Positions 17,016-25,633 of a stretch of DNA of 42,971 nucleotides are shown in pieces. The notes beneath the pieces were generated by a model, which saw only the letters and a list, made by a program, of their open reading frames with translations, did not search any database and was not told where the DNA came from. Both the position numbers and the translations under genes were made by a program. The number at the start of each line of letters is the position of its first letter. The first letter of the stretch is position 1. The stretch comes from CAZSWR01 sp964610885 (GTDB lineage: Bacteria > Bacteroidota > Ignavibacteria > Kapaibacteriales > UBA2268), in the NCBI GenBank assembly GCA_964610885.1, contig CAZSWR010000018.1:1-42971 (forward strand), read 5' to 3'.

Positions 17016-19121
17016 TCATTTGAAAAATAGCCTTACTGTTGTGCCAACGTCCACGGCGCTTTCGAAGCTCAGCTCGCCCTCGTGGATTCTGGCCAGTTCG
17101 CGGCATAGCATTATCCCTAAGCCGCTGCTCATGGAGGATTTCATTATTTCTAAATGGTTTTCTGCGTTGATGCTTTGAAGTATTTCCGGAGGGATCCCAT
17201 AGCCGTTGTCGCGGACGAAGATTTCGTTCGTATCGCCATGCTTGGCGTACCCGATCGCGATCTGCCCCTCCCGCCGCGAGTGTTTGATTGCATTGGAAAC
17301 CAAATTCCGCACAATTGTCGAGATGATATCGGCATCGCAAATGACCTCGGCATCACAATTCGCGAACGTTATCCCAATATCTCTCACATTCGCCGAGAAG
17401 TACAGCGGTTCGACTGCTATGCTAAGCAAATCGGGCAGTGCTTCGGTCTTGCGTTCGTATTTGACTGTGTTGCGTTGCAATCCTGACCAAACCAAAAGGT
17501 TCTTCAGAAGCATTATCAACTTCTGCGTCCCGGAGATTAGCAAATCGATTTCGCTTTCGATTTCGTCTTTTTGCATTGAGGGGAATGATTCCTTTAGGCT
17601 TTCCAGATTGCTGACGAAATAGAAAACCGGGCCTTTCAGGTCGTGCGAAATAATCGAAAACAGCCTGTCCTTTGTGGCATTGGCGTTGCGCAGCTCGTTC
17701 TCGCTCTTCGTCAGCGAATCAAGCAGCAGGGCCTGCTCGGCATTCTGTTGGCGGATTGTTTCGAGTTGGCTGACGATTTCGGTTTTAGATTCGGAAATGA
17801 TTCGATTGCTCTCATTGAGCGATTGATTCAGCGCTTTGACTTTCCGATAGTATTTGAAAAACAACAGGAATGCAAGCAACGAAGCCACGAGTGTAAGGAG
17901 AATCACCGCTATGGTCTGGTATTGCGAGCGGATTGTTAGTTTGCTAATATCGTTTTCGGCCCTCAATTGGTCAATTTCGTTCAGGCTGCGCTCAATTTCC
18001 ATTTGACTGTATGCGTTTGCGATACCTTTTTCAATTTTGGCAAGCGTAAGACTGTCTGAAAAGTGTATCCTTATATTTTGTATCTCTATGGCTTTTGAGA
18101 GATTGCCGGACAATTGGTATGCGCGCGCGAGTGTATCGAGAGATTCGATAGCCATCTTCATATTATTGTCTTGCTTGTAAATTTCATAGGATCGGTATAT
18201 GAAATCTGCTGATTTTTCGTATTGGCCGCTGGCAAAGTAAATCAATCCATAACACTTCTCGATAGAACCCAATTCGGTCTTGCTGGTTGATTTTTGTACT
18301 AATGCCCGAGCAGAATCAGCATAGATGAAGGCTTTTTGTGTCTTGTTCAATCTGTTATATGCCAATGCAACCGTCAGATAGGAATAAATTTGCAAAGAAG
18401 CAATCCCGTTTCTATGGACGTGCTCGTTGGTGCGGATGGCATAGTCAAGGTTTTTGTCCCACAGGTGTAATTCGTTGTAAATATTAGCTTTTTGATAGAG
18501 GATGAGAGCCTTTCCGTAGTTGCTTTCCGTATCCCCCAAAGCTTCTTCGGCCATATTAATGTAATAGAGGGCATTTTTATAGTCGGACAAATTGGTATAG
18601 AGCACAGCTGTGTTATAGTAATTTTGTGCTATAATCTTTGTTTTGTTTGGACTACAGTAAGCAATTGAATTCTGGTAAGATTCGATTGCCCTTTTGTGCG
18701 CTCCCCAGATTTTAAAAGCAATTCCCATATTACTATAGATGGCGGAGATCTTTGCACTGTCGTTGATTGGCAAATAATAATCAAGCGCAATCGAAAAGTC
18801 CATATATGCCGAATCGAGAATTTTCATATCGAGGAAATAGTTCCCCTCGAAGAAACGCCCCAAGGCCATTTCTCCGGCCTCGCCATCATTGGCCGCAAAG
18901 CTGTTGAATTCATCGATAATCGGGCGGTAGCTTTCGTCGAACCGATTGGCTTTGAGCAGCAGTTCTTTAATGAATTCTATTCTTTGTGTGCCTGTCGATT
19001 TGCCTATCTCGGCCAGCAGGCTGTCGGCCTCCGAAGGCTGGCTTTCTGCCCTGCCGGCAAAGCAGCAAATGAGCATCATTACAATGAATACGAACCTTTG
19101 TGTATGTATGTTTGTTGCCAT
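17016..19121 (-). CDS. TPR-containing sensor histidine kinase
   Basis: A 701-residue protein from the ATG at 19121; a longer frame reaching 19379 runs through a repeat and is rejected. It has a signal peptide (RFVFIVMMLICCFAG), an extracytoplasmic array of about six TPR-like repeats (residues 60-390), one membrane segment (TIAVILLTLVASLLAFLLFF), a coiled coil, and a kinase core. The phospho-acceptor His is in IISHDLKGP, the N box in LVSNAIKHS, G1 in DNGYGIPPE and G2 in SGLGIMLCRELARIHEG. This architecture is common in Bacteroidota. No response regulator is adjacent, so its partner is unknown. It converges with the acyl-ACP thioesterase gene. Confidence 0.88.
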   Translation of the reverse strand: MATNIHTQRFVFIVMMLICCFAGRAESQPSEADSLLAEIGKSTGTQRIEFIKELLLKANRFDESYRPIIDEFNSFAANDGEAGEMALGRFFEGNYFLDMKILDSAYMDFSIALDYYLPINDSAKISAIYSNMGIAFKIWGAHKRAIESYQNSIAYCSPNKTKIIAQNYYNTAVLYTNLSDYKNALYYINMAEEALGDTESNYGKALILYQKANIYNELHLWDKNLDYAIRTNEHVHRNGIASLQIYSYLTVALAYNRLNKTQKAFIYADSARALVQKSTSKTELGSIEKCYGLIYFASGQYEKSADFIYRSYEIYKQDNNMKMAIESLDTLARAYQLSGNLSKAIEIQNIRIHFSDSLTLAKIEKGIANAYSQMEIERSLNEIDQLRAENDISKLTIRSQYQTIAVILLTLVASLLAFLLFFKYYRKVKALNQSLNESNRIISESKTEIVSQLETIRQQNAEQALLLDSLTKSENELRNANATKDRLFSIISHDLKGPVFYFVSNLESLKESFPSMQKDEIESEIDLLISGTQKLIMLLKNLLVWSGLQRNTVKYERKTEALPDLLSIAVEPLYFSANVRDIGITFANCDAEVICDADIISTIVRNLVSNAIKHSRREGQIAIGYAKHGDTNEIFVRDNGYGIPPEILQSINAENHLEIMKSSMSSGLGIMLCRELARIHEGELSFESAVDVGTTVRLFFK

Positions 19122-19276
19122 TCTCAAACTTAAATAAAACATCGTCAATTCAAATAATATTTTTCTGAGTTGGTTGTTGCCACTTTTGTTTTCCGGGGGC
19201 AGCGCAATGACGTTGAGGAAAGATGAATTCGAATTATTTATTCTAATAGCCTTTTGAAAAAGTAGCTTCCTTTGAT

Positions 19277-19412
19277 TTTTACCCCTCGCCATACATGGAG
19301 AGGGGCAGGGGTGAGGCCGAGACAAATTGTATAAGTATATATTCGACAATTTATTACCAAATCTTGCCTCTCTTTCCAAACCCCTCTCTCCATTCTGGAG
19401 AAAGGGTCTATA
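19277..19412. repeat. dispersed repeat with CCCCTCNCC...GGAGAGGGG palindromes
   Basis: Two hairpin-like blocks, CCCTCGCCATACATGGAGAGGG near 19283 and CCCTCTCTCCATTCTGGAGAAAGGG near 19382, enclose about 75 AT-rich bases. It is similar in type, not closely in sequence, to the copies at 23730 and 37200. It fills the gap between the kinase and GNAT genes; nothing else is seen there. Confidence 0.45.
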
Positions 19413-19441
19413 GGAAAAAATCTTACTATTTCAAAAGGATC

Positions 19442-20275
19442 CTAACCCAGCTCGAAGCTGGTAATGCCGTAGATATTCCCCATCGGCAACCGCGGTTCGC
19501 CATGGGAATACATACGTGCCGTCTCGAACACAAGCTCCATTTTGTATTCTTTAGCCATTTCCATTGCGTTCATGTTGGTTTCCGGGCAATCGAAATAGTA
19601 TTCGCTGCCGGGAATATTGGAGACAAGGCCCTGGAACACCTTTTCGGCAGCGCTCGGCGAGAGTGCAAACAGTGGCCCGATTTTGAAACCAGAATGGCAA
19701 CGGCGCACAGTCCCATAAGCACGAATTTCGCCATCTTTGAATTTAACGTAGGTTTTCGATTCGGGCATATTGATCCATTCGCGCAGGAAGGCCTCCCGAG
19801 GCGCGGGGAAATGGCCCGCGTCGAATTCGGCGAGCATATCGAATGGCACCATCTTGGCCTCGACCAGACCCGAAGGACGCATTCCGCCGCCTTTGCCGCG
19901 ATAACGTTTGTTGCGGTATGCAAACTTGTAGCCTAAACGAGCGTAGTTTTCCACCCTTTCGAGCACGCCGTCCAACCCGACATTTCGCCGGCCCAAATGT
20001 CCCAATGCCGCCTGAGCCAGAATCAGCCCGGCATTCGTCTTCCTGTACTCTTCGTCGACGATGTAAAGGCCAATGAATCCATAATGCTCGTCGTAGGCGA
20101 CGGCAGAGATTGTCCCCACGGGCTTATCGCCGTCGAACACGCCAAAGAATCCTTCGGGGTCCGCCGAGAGGAACGCTTTGCCGTCGTTAAGCCCGGGATT
20201 CCAGCCTTCGTGTTGCGCGCGCTCCATTGCATAATGAATCGTTTGTTCGTCGAGTTTTTTTATCGTTATCTGCAT
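19442..20275 (-). CDS. GNAT family N-acetyltransferase, two-domain
   Basis: A 277-residue protein. The N-terminal half (residues 1-130) is a GNAT fold: GFFGVFDGDKPVGTISAVAYDEHYGFIGLYIVDEEYRKTNAGLILAQAALGHL contains motif A, although the acetyl-CoA loop is RKTNAGLIL rather than the usual R-x-x-G-x-G/A. The C-terminal half (150-277) matches the second domain often found in this subgroup (Acetyltransf_18 type). The family moves acetyl from acetyl-CoA to an amine; the substrate is unknown. It is a single gene with ordinary composition. Confidence 0.8.
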   Translation of the reverse strand: MQITIKKLDEQTIHYAMERAQHEGWNPGLNDGKAFLSADPEGFFGVFDGDKPVGTISAVAYDEHYGFIGLYIVDEEYRKTNAGLILAQAALGHLGRRNVGLDGVLERVENYARLGYKFAYRNKRYRGKGGGMRPSGLVEAKMVPFDMLAEFDAGHFPAPREAFLREWINMPESKTYVKFKDGEIRAYGTVRRCHSGFKIGPLFALSPSAAEKVFQGLVSNIPGSEYYFDCPETNMNAMEMAKEYKMELVFETARMYSHGEPRLPMGNIYGITSFELG

Positions 20276-20448
20276 CGTTTCTCCGTTTATAACTACACAA
20301 ATAAAAACGGTTAAACCGGGATTTTATTCAAAATGAAAAGAATATTTCTCGGAAATCGTCAATATTTATGTTTCAGTTATCAAAATCGCTGTAACAAAAG
20401 TCGGTATAAATTGTTATATTAGTGGTAAGAAGAAGGATTATAGTCGAA

Positions 20449-20922
20449 ATGAAAATTGAATTTAATAAAGAAGAATTAGAACAAATAGAGCAAATCAAGA
20501 AACAGTATCCCGAAGCGAAGGCAGCGCTGATGCCAGTATTGTGGATGGCTCAGCGAAAGTTCGGCTGGATATCCGGCGATGCAATTCGCTATGTGGCGTC
20601 GCTGCTCGAACTGCCCGAAGCCCACGTGGAGGGCGTTGTATCGTTCTACACCATGTATTTCAAGAAGCCAATGGGCCGCCACCACGTGCAGGTCTGCACG
20701 AACGTGAGCTGTATGGTGTGCGGCGGCGGCGAGCTTTGGAACCATATCTCGGCGAAATTGGGCATTGGGCACAACGAAGTTACGCCCGACGGCAAATTCT
20801 CGCTCGAAGAGGTGGAGTGCATGGGCGCCTGTGGTGGAGCGCCGATGATTGCAATTAATGAAGAATTTTTTGAAAATGCCGATATTAAAAAAGTTGACGA
20901 AATCCTCGGCTCTCGGGAATAA
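20449..20922 (+). CDS. NuoE/HydC-type [2Fe-2S] thioredoxin-like subunit, orphan
   Basis: A 157-residue protein with the fold of the 24-kDa subunit of NADH dehydrogenase. The four cluster ligands are present: C83-x4-C88 and C124-x3-C128. N-terminal helices (KKQYPEAKAALMPVLWMAQRKFGWIS) and EGVVSFYTMYFKKP are typical. A GTG-started frame nine residues longer exists, but AAGAAGGA at 20429-20436 and the family pattern support the ATG at 20449. NuoF and NuoG are not adjacent; the next gene is an unrelated membrane protein. It may serve complex I encoded elsewhere, or an electron-bifurcating hydrogenase, which would fit hydG in the same window (inference). Confidence 0.88.
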   Translation: MKIEFNKEELEQIEQIKKQYPEAKAALMPVLWMAQRKFGWISGDAIRYVASLLELPEAHVEGVVSFYTMYFKKPMGRHHVQVCTNVSCMVCGGGELWNHISAKLGIGHNEVTPDGKFSLEEVECMGACGGAPMIAINEEFFENADIKKVDEILGSRE

Positions 20923-20958
20923 TTTGTTCCTTGCCGAGCAAAATGAGCGGAGATTGCA

Positions 20959-21837
20959 ATGAAAGCGAAGATCAGAATAAACCGAAAGATATACCTCTCG
21001 CATTTAATGCTGGTAGGGTTCGGTTTGGCCTATCTCGTGGATTTCGCCCTCGGAGGCGCTCTTACGAACCTGTTCGCGCTCATCCCGCCGCTGGTTACCG
21101 AAGAGATGCAGTTCTGGCGATTGGTAACATTTCCGCTTGCCTCGCCCAACCTGCCGGCGTTACTTCTGTTCTGCCTGGTATTTTATTTCATTGGGCCGAA
21201 GGAAGAGGACAATTCCTCGCGCAGCTACCTGCCGATGATGCTACTGATGATGAGCATACTCGAGGGATTGGTCGCGACGCTCGTCTTCGAGAAATCGAAC
21301 CTCGTGCTGGCCGGGCCGGACGGGTTGTCTTTCATAGTGCTCACGCTCTTCGCGCTCAAGAATTTCAAAAAGAAGATAATTTTCTTCCGCCGGAACCAAG
21401 TCAGGACATCAGTCTTTGCGCTTGGGCTGCTGGCAGTCTATACGCTGTGCTATGCGTTTTGGTACAACTTTACGGCAAATTCATTGCCCGTGATCACGGC
21501 GATGGTCAATATGGTGTTTGGCGTGTTTTCCGGCACGACGCTGTTTTTGCACTATCTCTTCATTCGCAAAATGGTACGCCGCGGAGCAGAAACCTTCCCG
21601 ACATACAACGACCTGCCGACGCCCGAAGAAATGAGCTTAGCAATGATCGTCCAGAACGAGCTGAAACGCTTCAACCAGTCCGTCTCGGACGACAACGAGT
21701 TGGAGGGATACGAATACTTCGATGAGTACTCCGAAGAGAGGTTGAACGAAATTTTAGACAAAATCAATGAGCAGGGCCAAAGCTCGCTTTTCCCCGAAGA
21801 AATCATCTACCTCAAGGGCTATTCAAAGAATAAATAG
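20959..21837 (+). CDS. rhomboid-fold membrane protein, apparently without catalytic residues
   Basis: A 292-residue protein with about six membrane segments and a soluble acidic tail (residues 225-292). The order resembles rhomboid proteases: first segment, FWRLVTFPL (the conserved WR motif), segments with FYFIGP, then GPDGLSF where active rhomboids have GxSG, and finally MVNMVFGVFSG where they have H-x-x-G-x-x-x-G. The Ser and His positions are therefore not conserved, so a pseudoprotease of the derlin/iRhom kind is inferred. It follows the NuoE-like gene by 36 bases with GGAG about 7 bases before the ATG and is probably co-transcribed with it. Confidence 0.7.
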   Translation: MKAKIRINRKIYLSHLMLVGFGLAYLVDFALGGALTNLFALIPPLVTEEMQFWRLVTFPLASPNLPALLLFCLVFYFIGPKEEDNSSRSYLPMMLLMMSILEGLVATLVFEKSNLVLAGPDGLSFIVLTLFALKNFKKKIIFFRRNQVRTSVFALGLLAVYTLCYAFWYNFTANSLPVITAMVNMVFGVFSGTTLFLHYLFIRKMVRRGAETFPTYNDLPTPEEMSLAMIVQNELKRFNQSVSDDNELEGYEYFDEYSEERLNEILDKINEQGQSSLFPEEIIYLKGYSKNK

Positions 21838-21932
21838 CAGCCGTATGCGAAAGAGTTTGGCTTAATAACGTTTTGTATGGGAACTTTACCAAATAACATT
21901 TTGAGTGATTAGTCAAAATTAAAATGATATTT

Positions 21933-22106
21933 TACCGCGTAGCGGTTGTTGTATCGTAGTTTTTTTTTGATTTTATGTAAACGATTTCGCATAGCGAATG
22001 TTTTATGTGTTTGGTTGATTCATGCAGAGCATTATACAACAACCGCTATGCGGTATTACATGCAAAGGGGAAACAGTACCTACAATATAACAACCGCTAC
22101 GCGGTA
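21933..22106. repeat. composite palindromic element (TACCGC...GCGGTA), copy 1
   Basis: Outer palindromes TACCGCGTAGCGGTTGTTGT (left) and its inverse ACAACAACCGCTATGCGGTA (right part) enclose a TTCGCATAGCGAA hairpin followed by TGTTTTATGTGTTTG. A further AACAACCGCTACGCGGTA unit follows after a spacer of about 33 bases. A second copy of the whole arrangement is at 32764-32986. Confidence 0.75.
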
Positions 22107-22140
22107 TAATAAGTTGATGTGGTGATAGTTTTTTCCAGAC

Positions 22141-22165
22141 GTAGGGGCGGGTTCCAAACCCGCCC
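22141..22165. repeat. GTAGGGG-family REP, core CGGGTTCCAAACCCG
   Basis: GTAGGGGC head followed by the palindrome GGCGGGTTCCAAACCCGCC. An identical 25-base copy is at 37432-37456. Confidence 0.75.
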
Positions 22166-22250
22166 GAGAATATGATTTATATGGTGCAATATAAGATATT
22201 AAGGAGAAAAAAATAACATTTTCAACTCATTCTGGTGGCTGCATGGAAAA

Positions 22251-22274
22251 GGGCACGGCGTGCCGTGTCCCTAC
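22251..22274. repeat. GTAGGGG-family REP, core ACGGCGTGCCGT, minus orientation
   Basis: GGGCACGGCGTGCCGTGTCC followed by CTAC, so the GTAG head reads on the minus strand. It is related in core to the copies at 34993 and 35219. Together with 22141 it fills the gap 21838-22432, where no gene is seen. Confidence 0.7.
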
Positions 22275-22349
22275 GATCTCAAAGAAAATGCTGAATAAAA
22301 TATACTCTTATCTATCGTTATAGTACGCAAAATCGCTTATTCAATGCAA

Positions 22350-22381
22350 AAAAGACACCCCAGCGATGGGATGCCCTTTTT
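22350..22381 (-). terminator. terminator of the trans-sulfuration enzyme gene
   Basis: On the minus strand AAAGGGCATCCC pairs with GGGGTGTCTTTT (a few G-U pairs) around ATCGCT, and ends in a T run. It begins 52 bases after the stop at 22433. Confidence 0.75.
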
Positions 22382-22432
22382 GAATAGTTGAACGAAAGAC
22401 GTGCTTGGCTCTTTCAGTATATTTATGCCGAA

Positions 22433-23617
22433 TTAAATCTTGTCCAAACCTGCTTCGAGGCCGTGGATCAGGTCTTCGATGTTTTCGATGCCGACCGAGA
22501 TACGCACCAAGCCGTCGGTGATCGAAGCCTGCTCGCGCATTTCTTTGGCCATTCCGGCGTGCGTCATCGATGCGGGGTGTTGGATGAGCGATTCGACTCC
22601 GCCCAGGCTGACGGCAAGCTGCCACACATGAACGTTGTTCATGAGGATTTTTCCGGCTTCGAGGCCGCCCTTAAGCTCGCAAGCGATCATTGCGCCGGGG
22701 CCTTTCATCTGGCGCTGGCCGAGTTCGTACTGCGGATGCGAGGGCAGTCCGGGATAGCGAACCCAGTCCACTTTCGGATGTTGCTCGAGGAATTGAGCCA
22801 CTTTCATTGCGTTTTCGTTGTGGCGTTCCATGCGCAGGCTGAGCGTTTTCAGTCCGCGGTGCACGAGGAACGAGTTGAACGGGTCGATCACACCACCGAA
22901 ATGGTTCGAATGGCGGCGGAATTCGGGATAGTCCTTGATGTCCTTCAGGATAACGATACCGGCAACCACGTCGGCGTGGCCGTTCAGGAATTTCGTCATC
23001 GAGTGCATAACGAAATCGGCACCCAGCTCGAAAGGCTTTTGGAGGAGCGGACTCATGAATGTATTGTCCACTGCGAGCTTCGCGCCGATAGATTTGGCAA
23101 CTTCGGAAATTGCTTTGATGTCGGACATCACGAGTGTGGGGTTGCCCGGCGTTTCGATATAAATCATTTTCGTATTGGGGCGGACGGCTGCGCGGACGTT
23201 TTCGACGTTCGAGCTGTCAACGAATGTGTATTCGACGCCATAGCGCGAAAGGATTGTGGAGAGAAGTGTGGTCGTGGGGCCATAGACGGATTCCGAGCAG
23301 ACCACGTGGTCGCCGGCGCGGAGAGCTGCACCGAAGATAAGGTGGACAGCTGCCATACCGCTGGCGCAACCGATGGCTTTGGCGCCGCCCTCGAGGGCTG
23401 CCACTGCATTTTCCATTGCTTCCACGGTGGGGTTGCGCATACGTGTGTAAATGTATCCGTCTTCTTCGCCCTTGAAGAGGCGCGCGCCCTGATCGGCATC
23501 GCGGAATTTGAAGGTTGACGTTTGGTATATCGGCGGGGTTACCGGGCCTTTTTCGTATTCATCGATTCCTGCATGAACGCAAATCGTATCAATCCCGCAT
23601 TCTTTAACTGACTTCAT
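22433..23617 (-). CDS. PLP-dependent trans-sulfuration enzyme (cystathionine gamma-synthase/lyase family)
   Basis: A 394-residue fold-type I PLP enzyme of sulfur amino acid metabolism. PLP-binding Lys209 is in SMTKFLNG; Y57-x-R59 (YTR) binds the phosphate of the partner subunit; D184-N185-T186 (VDNTF) binds the ring. The loop VYGPTTTLL has Pro where methionine gamma-lyases usually carry a reactive Cys (VYGCT), so synthesis or lysis of cystathionine, or O-acetylhomoserine sulfhydrylation, is more likely than methionine breakdown. The exact reaction cannot be fixed. It is a single gene with a good terminator. Confidence 0.9.
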   Translation of the reverse strand: MKSVKECGIDTICVHAGIDEYEKGPVTPPIYQTSTFKFRDADQGARLFKGEEDGYIYTRMRNPTVEAMENAVAALEGGAKAIGCASGMAAVHLIFGAALRAGDHVVCSESVYGPTTTLLSTILSRYGVEYTFVDSSNVENVRAAVRPNTKMIYIETPGNPTLVMSDIKAISEVAKSIGAKLAVDNTFMSPLLQKPFELGADFVMHSMTKFLNGHADVVAGIVILKDIKDYPEFRRHSNHFGGVIDPFNSFLVHRGLKTLSLRMERHNENAMKVAQFLEQHPKVDWVRYPGLPSHPQYELGQRQMKGPGAMIACELKGGLEAGKILMNNVHVWQLAVSLGGVESLIQHPASMTHAGMAKEMREQASITDGLVRISVGIENIEDLIHGLEAGLDKI

Positions 23618-23729
23618 AATATCTCCAATATAAACATTATATAAAATATAATTTATTCAACAAATGAAATATTTGCTTTAGTACTATTTTTTCTGGGGTG
23701 TCGAGGCCACACATCATTAACCCGAATTG

Positions 23730-23894
23730 TTGATAAATAATTTGACATATATGCGCTATCCACCTCATTCCCGACCCTTCTCCCGACAGGAGAAGGGTGT
23801 AAGAAAACTTATTTTTGTAAGTCCCTTTCGCCCTTTGGGAGAAAGGGATTTGAGGGTTGAGGGTTATTCTTACGAACAATTTGGGATTAATCCA
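23730..23894. repeat. dispersed ~165-bp repeat, copy A
   Basis: Contains CCCTTCTCCCGACAGGAGAAGGG, a second block CCCTTTGGGAGAAAGGG and the tail GGGTTGAGGGTTATTCTTAC. It aligns over its length with 37200-37364 (copy B), including the flanking AT-rich ends. It occupies most of the 23618-24011 gap, in which no gene is seen. Confidence 0.65.
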
Positions 23895-24011
23895 GCCACC
23901 GCCACCTTTTTCAAAAAACAAGGATTCCCCGGTCAAAGAGGAATCCACCCACATGCGAATGCAAAATTATGAAAAAATTCCTTTATAATCAAGCAATTTG
24001 GCCGGCGTGGA

Positions 24012-24389
24012 CTAGTGGCCGCATCCGTGGTGCGATTGGCACGAATCCTCGAGGCGCATCTCTTGGAATTTGAATTCATAGTTGTCGAAAATCTCTCTGA
24101 CAGCGAATTGGCGCGGTGCGTAGTACACTTTGATGCCATTCTGGTTCATTAGCTGCACGGCGCGGGCGCCCATGCCGCAGACGATGATGCCAGAAATTCC
24201 TTTGCCGGCTATCGCCCCGACGGGATTGCACATGCCGTGTTCGTGGTGTTCGTTGGCGTTGTCGATGTATCCGACCAATTTCTCTTCGGCCTCGGTATCG
24301 ACCACGCAGAAGGCCGGAGCGCTACCGAAATGCCCGTAGCAAATCGAGTCCATGCCATTTTTTTCTTCTATCGGAATGCAGAGTTTCAT
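24012..24389 (-). CDS. NifX/NifB-type iron-molybdenum cluster-binding family protein
   Basis: A 125-residue protein with the RNase-H-like Fe-Mo cluster carrier fold: MKLCIPIEE at the start, YGHFGSAPAFCVVD, and GISGIIVCGMGARAVQLMNQNGIKVYY in the middle. A Cys/His-rich tail (C...HHGCGH) may bind metal. Family members carry Fe-S or FeMo clusters in nitrogenase assembly, but many copies occur in organisms without nitrogenase next to DUF134 regulators, as here (DUF134 gene 83 bases upstream). No nif gene is in the window, so a nitrogenase role is not claimed. Confidence 0.85.
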   Translation of the reverse strand: MKLCIPIEEKNGMDSICYGHFGSAPAFCVVDTEAEEKLVGYIDNANEHHEHGMCNPVGAIAGKGISGIIVCGMGARAVQLMNQNGIKVYYAPRQFAVREIFDNYEFKFQEMRLEDSCQSHHGCGH

Positions 24390-24472
24390 TGAATTACTCC
24401 TTAGTATTATTTAAAACTTTGATACATAATCAAAGTGAAATTTTCAATTTATCGCGTGGAATTATTCCACCA

Positions 24473-24883
24473 TTATTGCCTGTGGAAATTCTCGCTGCCG
24501 CAGGTCGGGCATTCGGCCGGGCGCACCTGCCCGAATGGAATGTTTGTAACCACGCCACAGCTTTCGCAATGGAAATGCCGAGTTTCCTCTTCGGACGGTT
24601 CCAGATCTCCGCCCTCGATAAGCAATGATTTCCCGTGCACGAGCACGTCGGCAATTTTTTCCGAGGCCCTCGCGAGTATGTTCCCGAAGGTCTGCCGCGA
24701 CACGTTCATCAGCTTTGCGGCATCCTCGTGGTACAGCTGTTCTTTGTGCGCCAGCCGAAACGCTTCGAATTCATCGATCTGCAAAACGACCTGTTCGAGG
24801 TCTTTCATTCGCACACCGGCGGGTTTGAACGCCGAAACTGTTGGGCGCGAGCCAATGCGCCTGCATTTCATTCGCCTCGTCAT
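24473..24883 (-). CDS. DUF134 HTH protein with zinc-ribbon tail
   Basis: A 136-residue putative DNA-binding protein. Residues 1-95 are DUF134 (RRIGSRPTVSAFKPAGV, then FEAFRLAHKEQLYHEDAAKLMNVSRQTFGNILARA, a sigma-like helix-turn-helix). Residues 100-135 carry two CxxC pairs (CESC and CPTC), a zinc-ribbon. DUF134 proteins are regularly found beside NifX-like cluster carriers, suggesting they regulate or sense through them. It overlaps the upstream thioesterase gene by four bases (ATGA) and precedes the NifX-like gene. Confidence 0.85.
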   Translation of the reverse strand: MTRRMKCRRIGSRPTVSAFKPAGVRMKDLEQVVLQIDEFEAFRLAHKEQLYHEDAAKLMNVSRQTFGNILARASEKIADVLVHGKSLLIEGGDLEPSEEETRHFHCESCGVVTNIPFGQVRPAECPTCGSENFHRQ

Positions 24884-25293
24884 CTGTGGGCCTCCTTTCG
24901 GTTAATGCTGTCGATTAATTCAATAATATTCTTGTGCGGGCGGCGTGGCCTCCTGTACTCTTCATCGACGAGCGCCACCTCGATCCTCGAAGAATTGATT
25001 ATCTCGTTTGAATCATTAAGTATCTTGCCATAGAAAACTAATTTCGCACCTTTGAAGACGCATTTTGTCTGGACCGTTAGTATATCATCGTAGAATGCAG
25101 GCTTGAGGAATTTCATTTCGGAACGCACGACGGGCATAAGGATCGACGACTCCTCGATTTCCTTGTAGCTCATCGAATTTCGCCGTAGCAGCTCCCATCG
25201 GGCATTCTCGTAATATTTCAAATAGTTCGAATGGTGCACGTAGCCCATTTTGTCCGTATCGCTATAACTAACTCTTGTCCGATAAATATACAA
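24880..25293 (-). CDS. YbgC/FcbC-type acyl-CoA thioesterase
   Basis: A 137-residue single hotdog protein. The active-site block is YSDTDKMGYVHHSNYLKYYENARWELLR, with the Asp that is catalytic in 4-hydroxybenzoyl-CoA thioesterase of the Pseudomonas type and the family's GxxHxxxY/N pattern. Such enzymes hydrolyse short-chain or aromatic acyl-CoA and are often linked to cell-envelope functions. It is the first gene of a three-gene minus-strand cluster with DUF134 and NifX-like genes, overlapping the former by four bases. Confidence 0.88.
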   Translation of the reverse strand: MYIYRTRVSYSDTDKMGYVHHSNYLKYYENARWELLRRNSMSYKEIEESSILMPVVRSEMKFLKPAFYDDILTVQTKCVFKGAKLVFYGKILNDSNEIINSSRIEVALVDEEYRRPRRPHKNIIELIDSINRKEAHR

Positions 25294-25633
25294 AATTCAA
25301 TTCCTTCAAATTTTCACCTTCGCAAAACTAAGAAATAAATTGGCATATGCCAAATAAAATTTTATAAAAGTTTAATATTGAATTATTCGTAAATGCAGAA
25401 TAATCCCTTTAGATGGAAATAATTGGTTCAAAATCTAATCACATTAATGGCTGAGATACTCTGTGAAGTGTTGTTGTGGGGCAGCCTCTGAAGTCGAATC
25501 AAGTGAATCAGTTTAAAAGAATTGTATAGTATGAATGAATACGTGCCACACTTTCGAGGTGTGGCACGTATTCGATTCTCTTACAAAAAATGATCTGCAA
25601 TTCAATACTAATCAAAACTATTCCAATAGTCAT
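25294..25633. other. intergenic region with a long hairpin
   Basis: 340 bases without a believable gene. Its main feature is a perfect 15-bp hairpin at 25537-25573. The promoter for the thioesterase cluster is expected at the right-hand side of 25293, in the AT-rich stretch 25300-25400. Confidence 0.45.
25537..25573. repeat. perfect 15-bp hairpin
   Basis: GAATACGTGCCACAC, seven-base loop TTTCGAG, and the exact complement. It is 60 bases past the DUF6506 stop on the minus strand. It lacks a T run, so it may be a REP, an mRNA 3'-end stabiliser or a weak terminator. Confidence 0.65.

Noticed and set aside
17016..19379. Longer start for the histidine kinase
   Set aside because: The extra 86 residues come from a dispersed repeat and would bury a clear signal peptide that begins at 19121.
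24012..24389. Evidence for nitrogen fixation from the NifX-like gene
   Set aside because: No nifHDK, nifE/N or nifB in the window; the family is common in non-fixing anaerobes.
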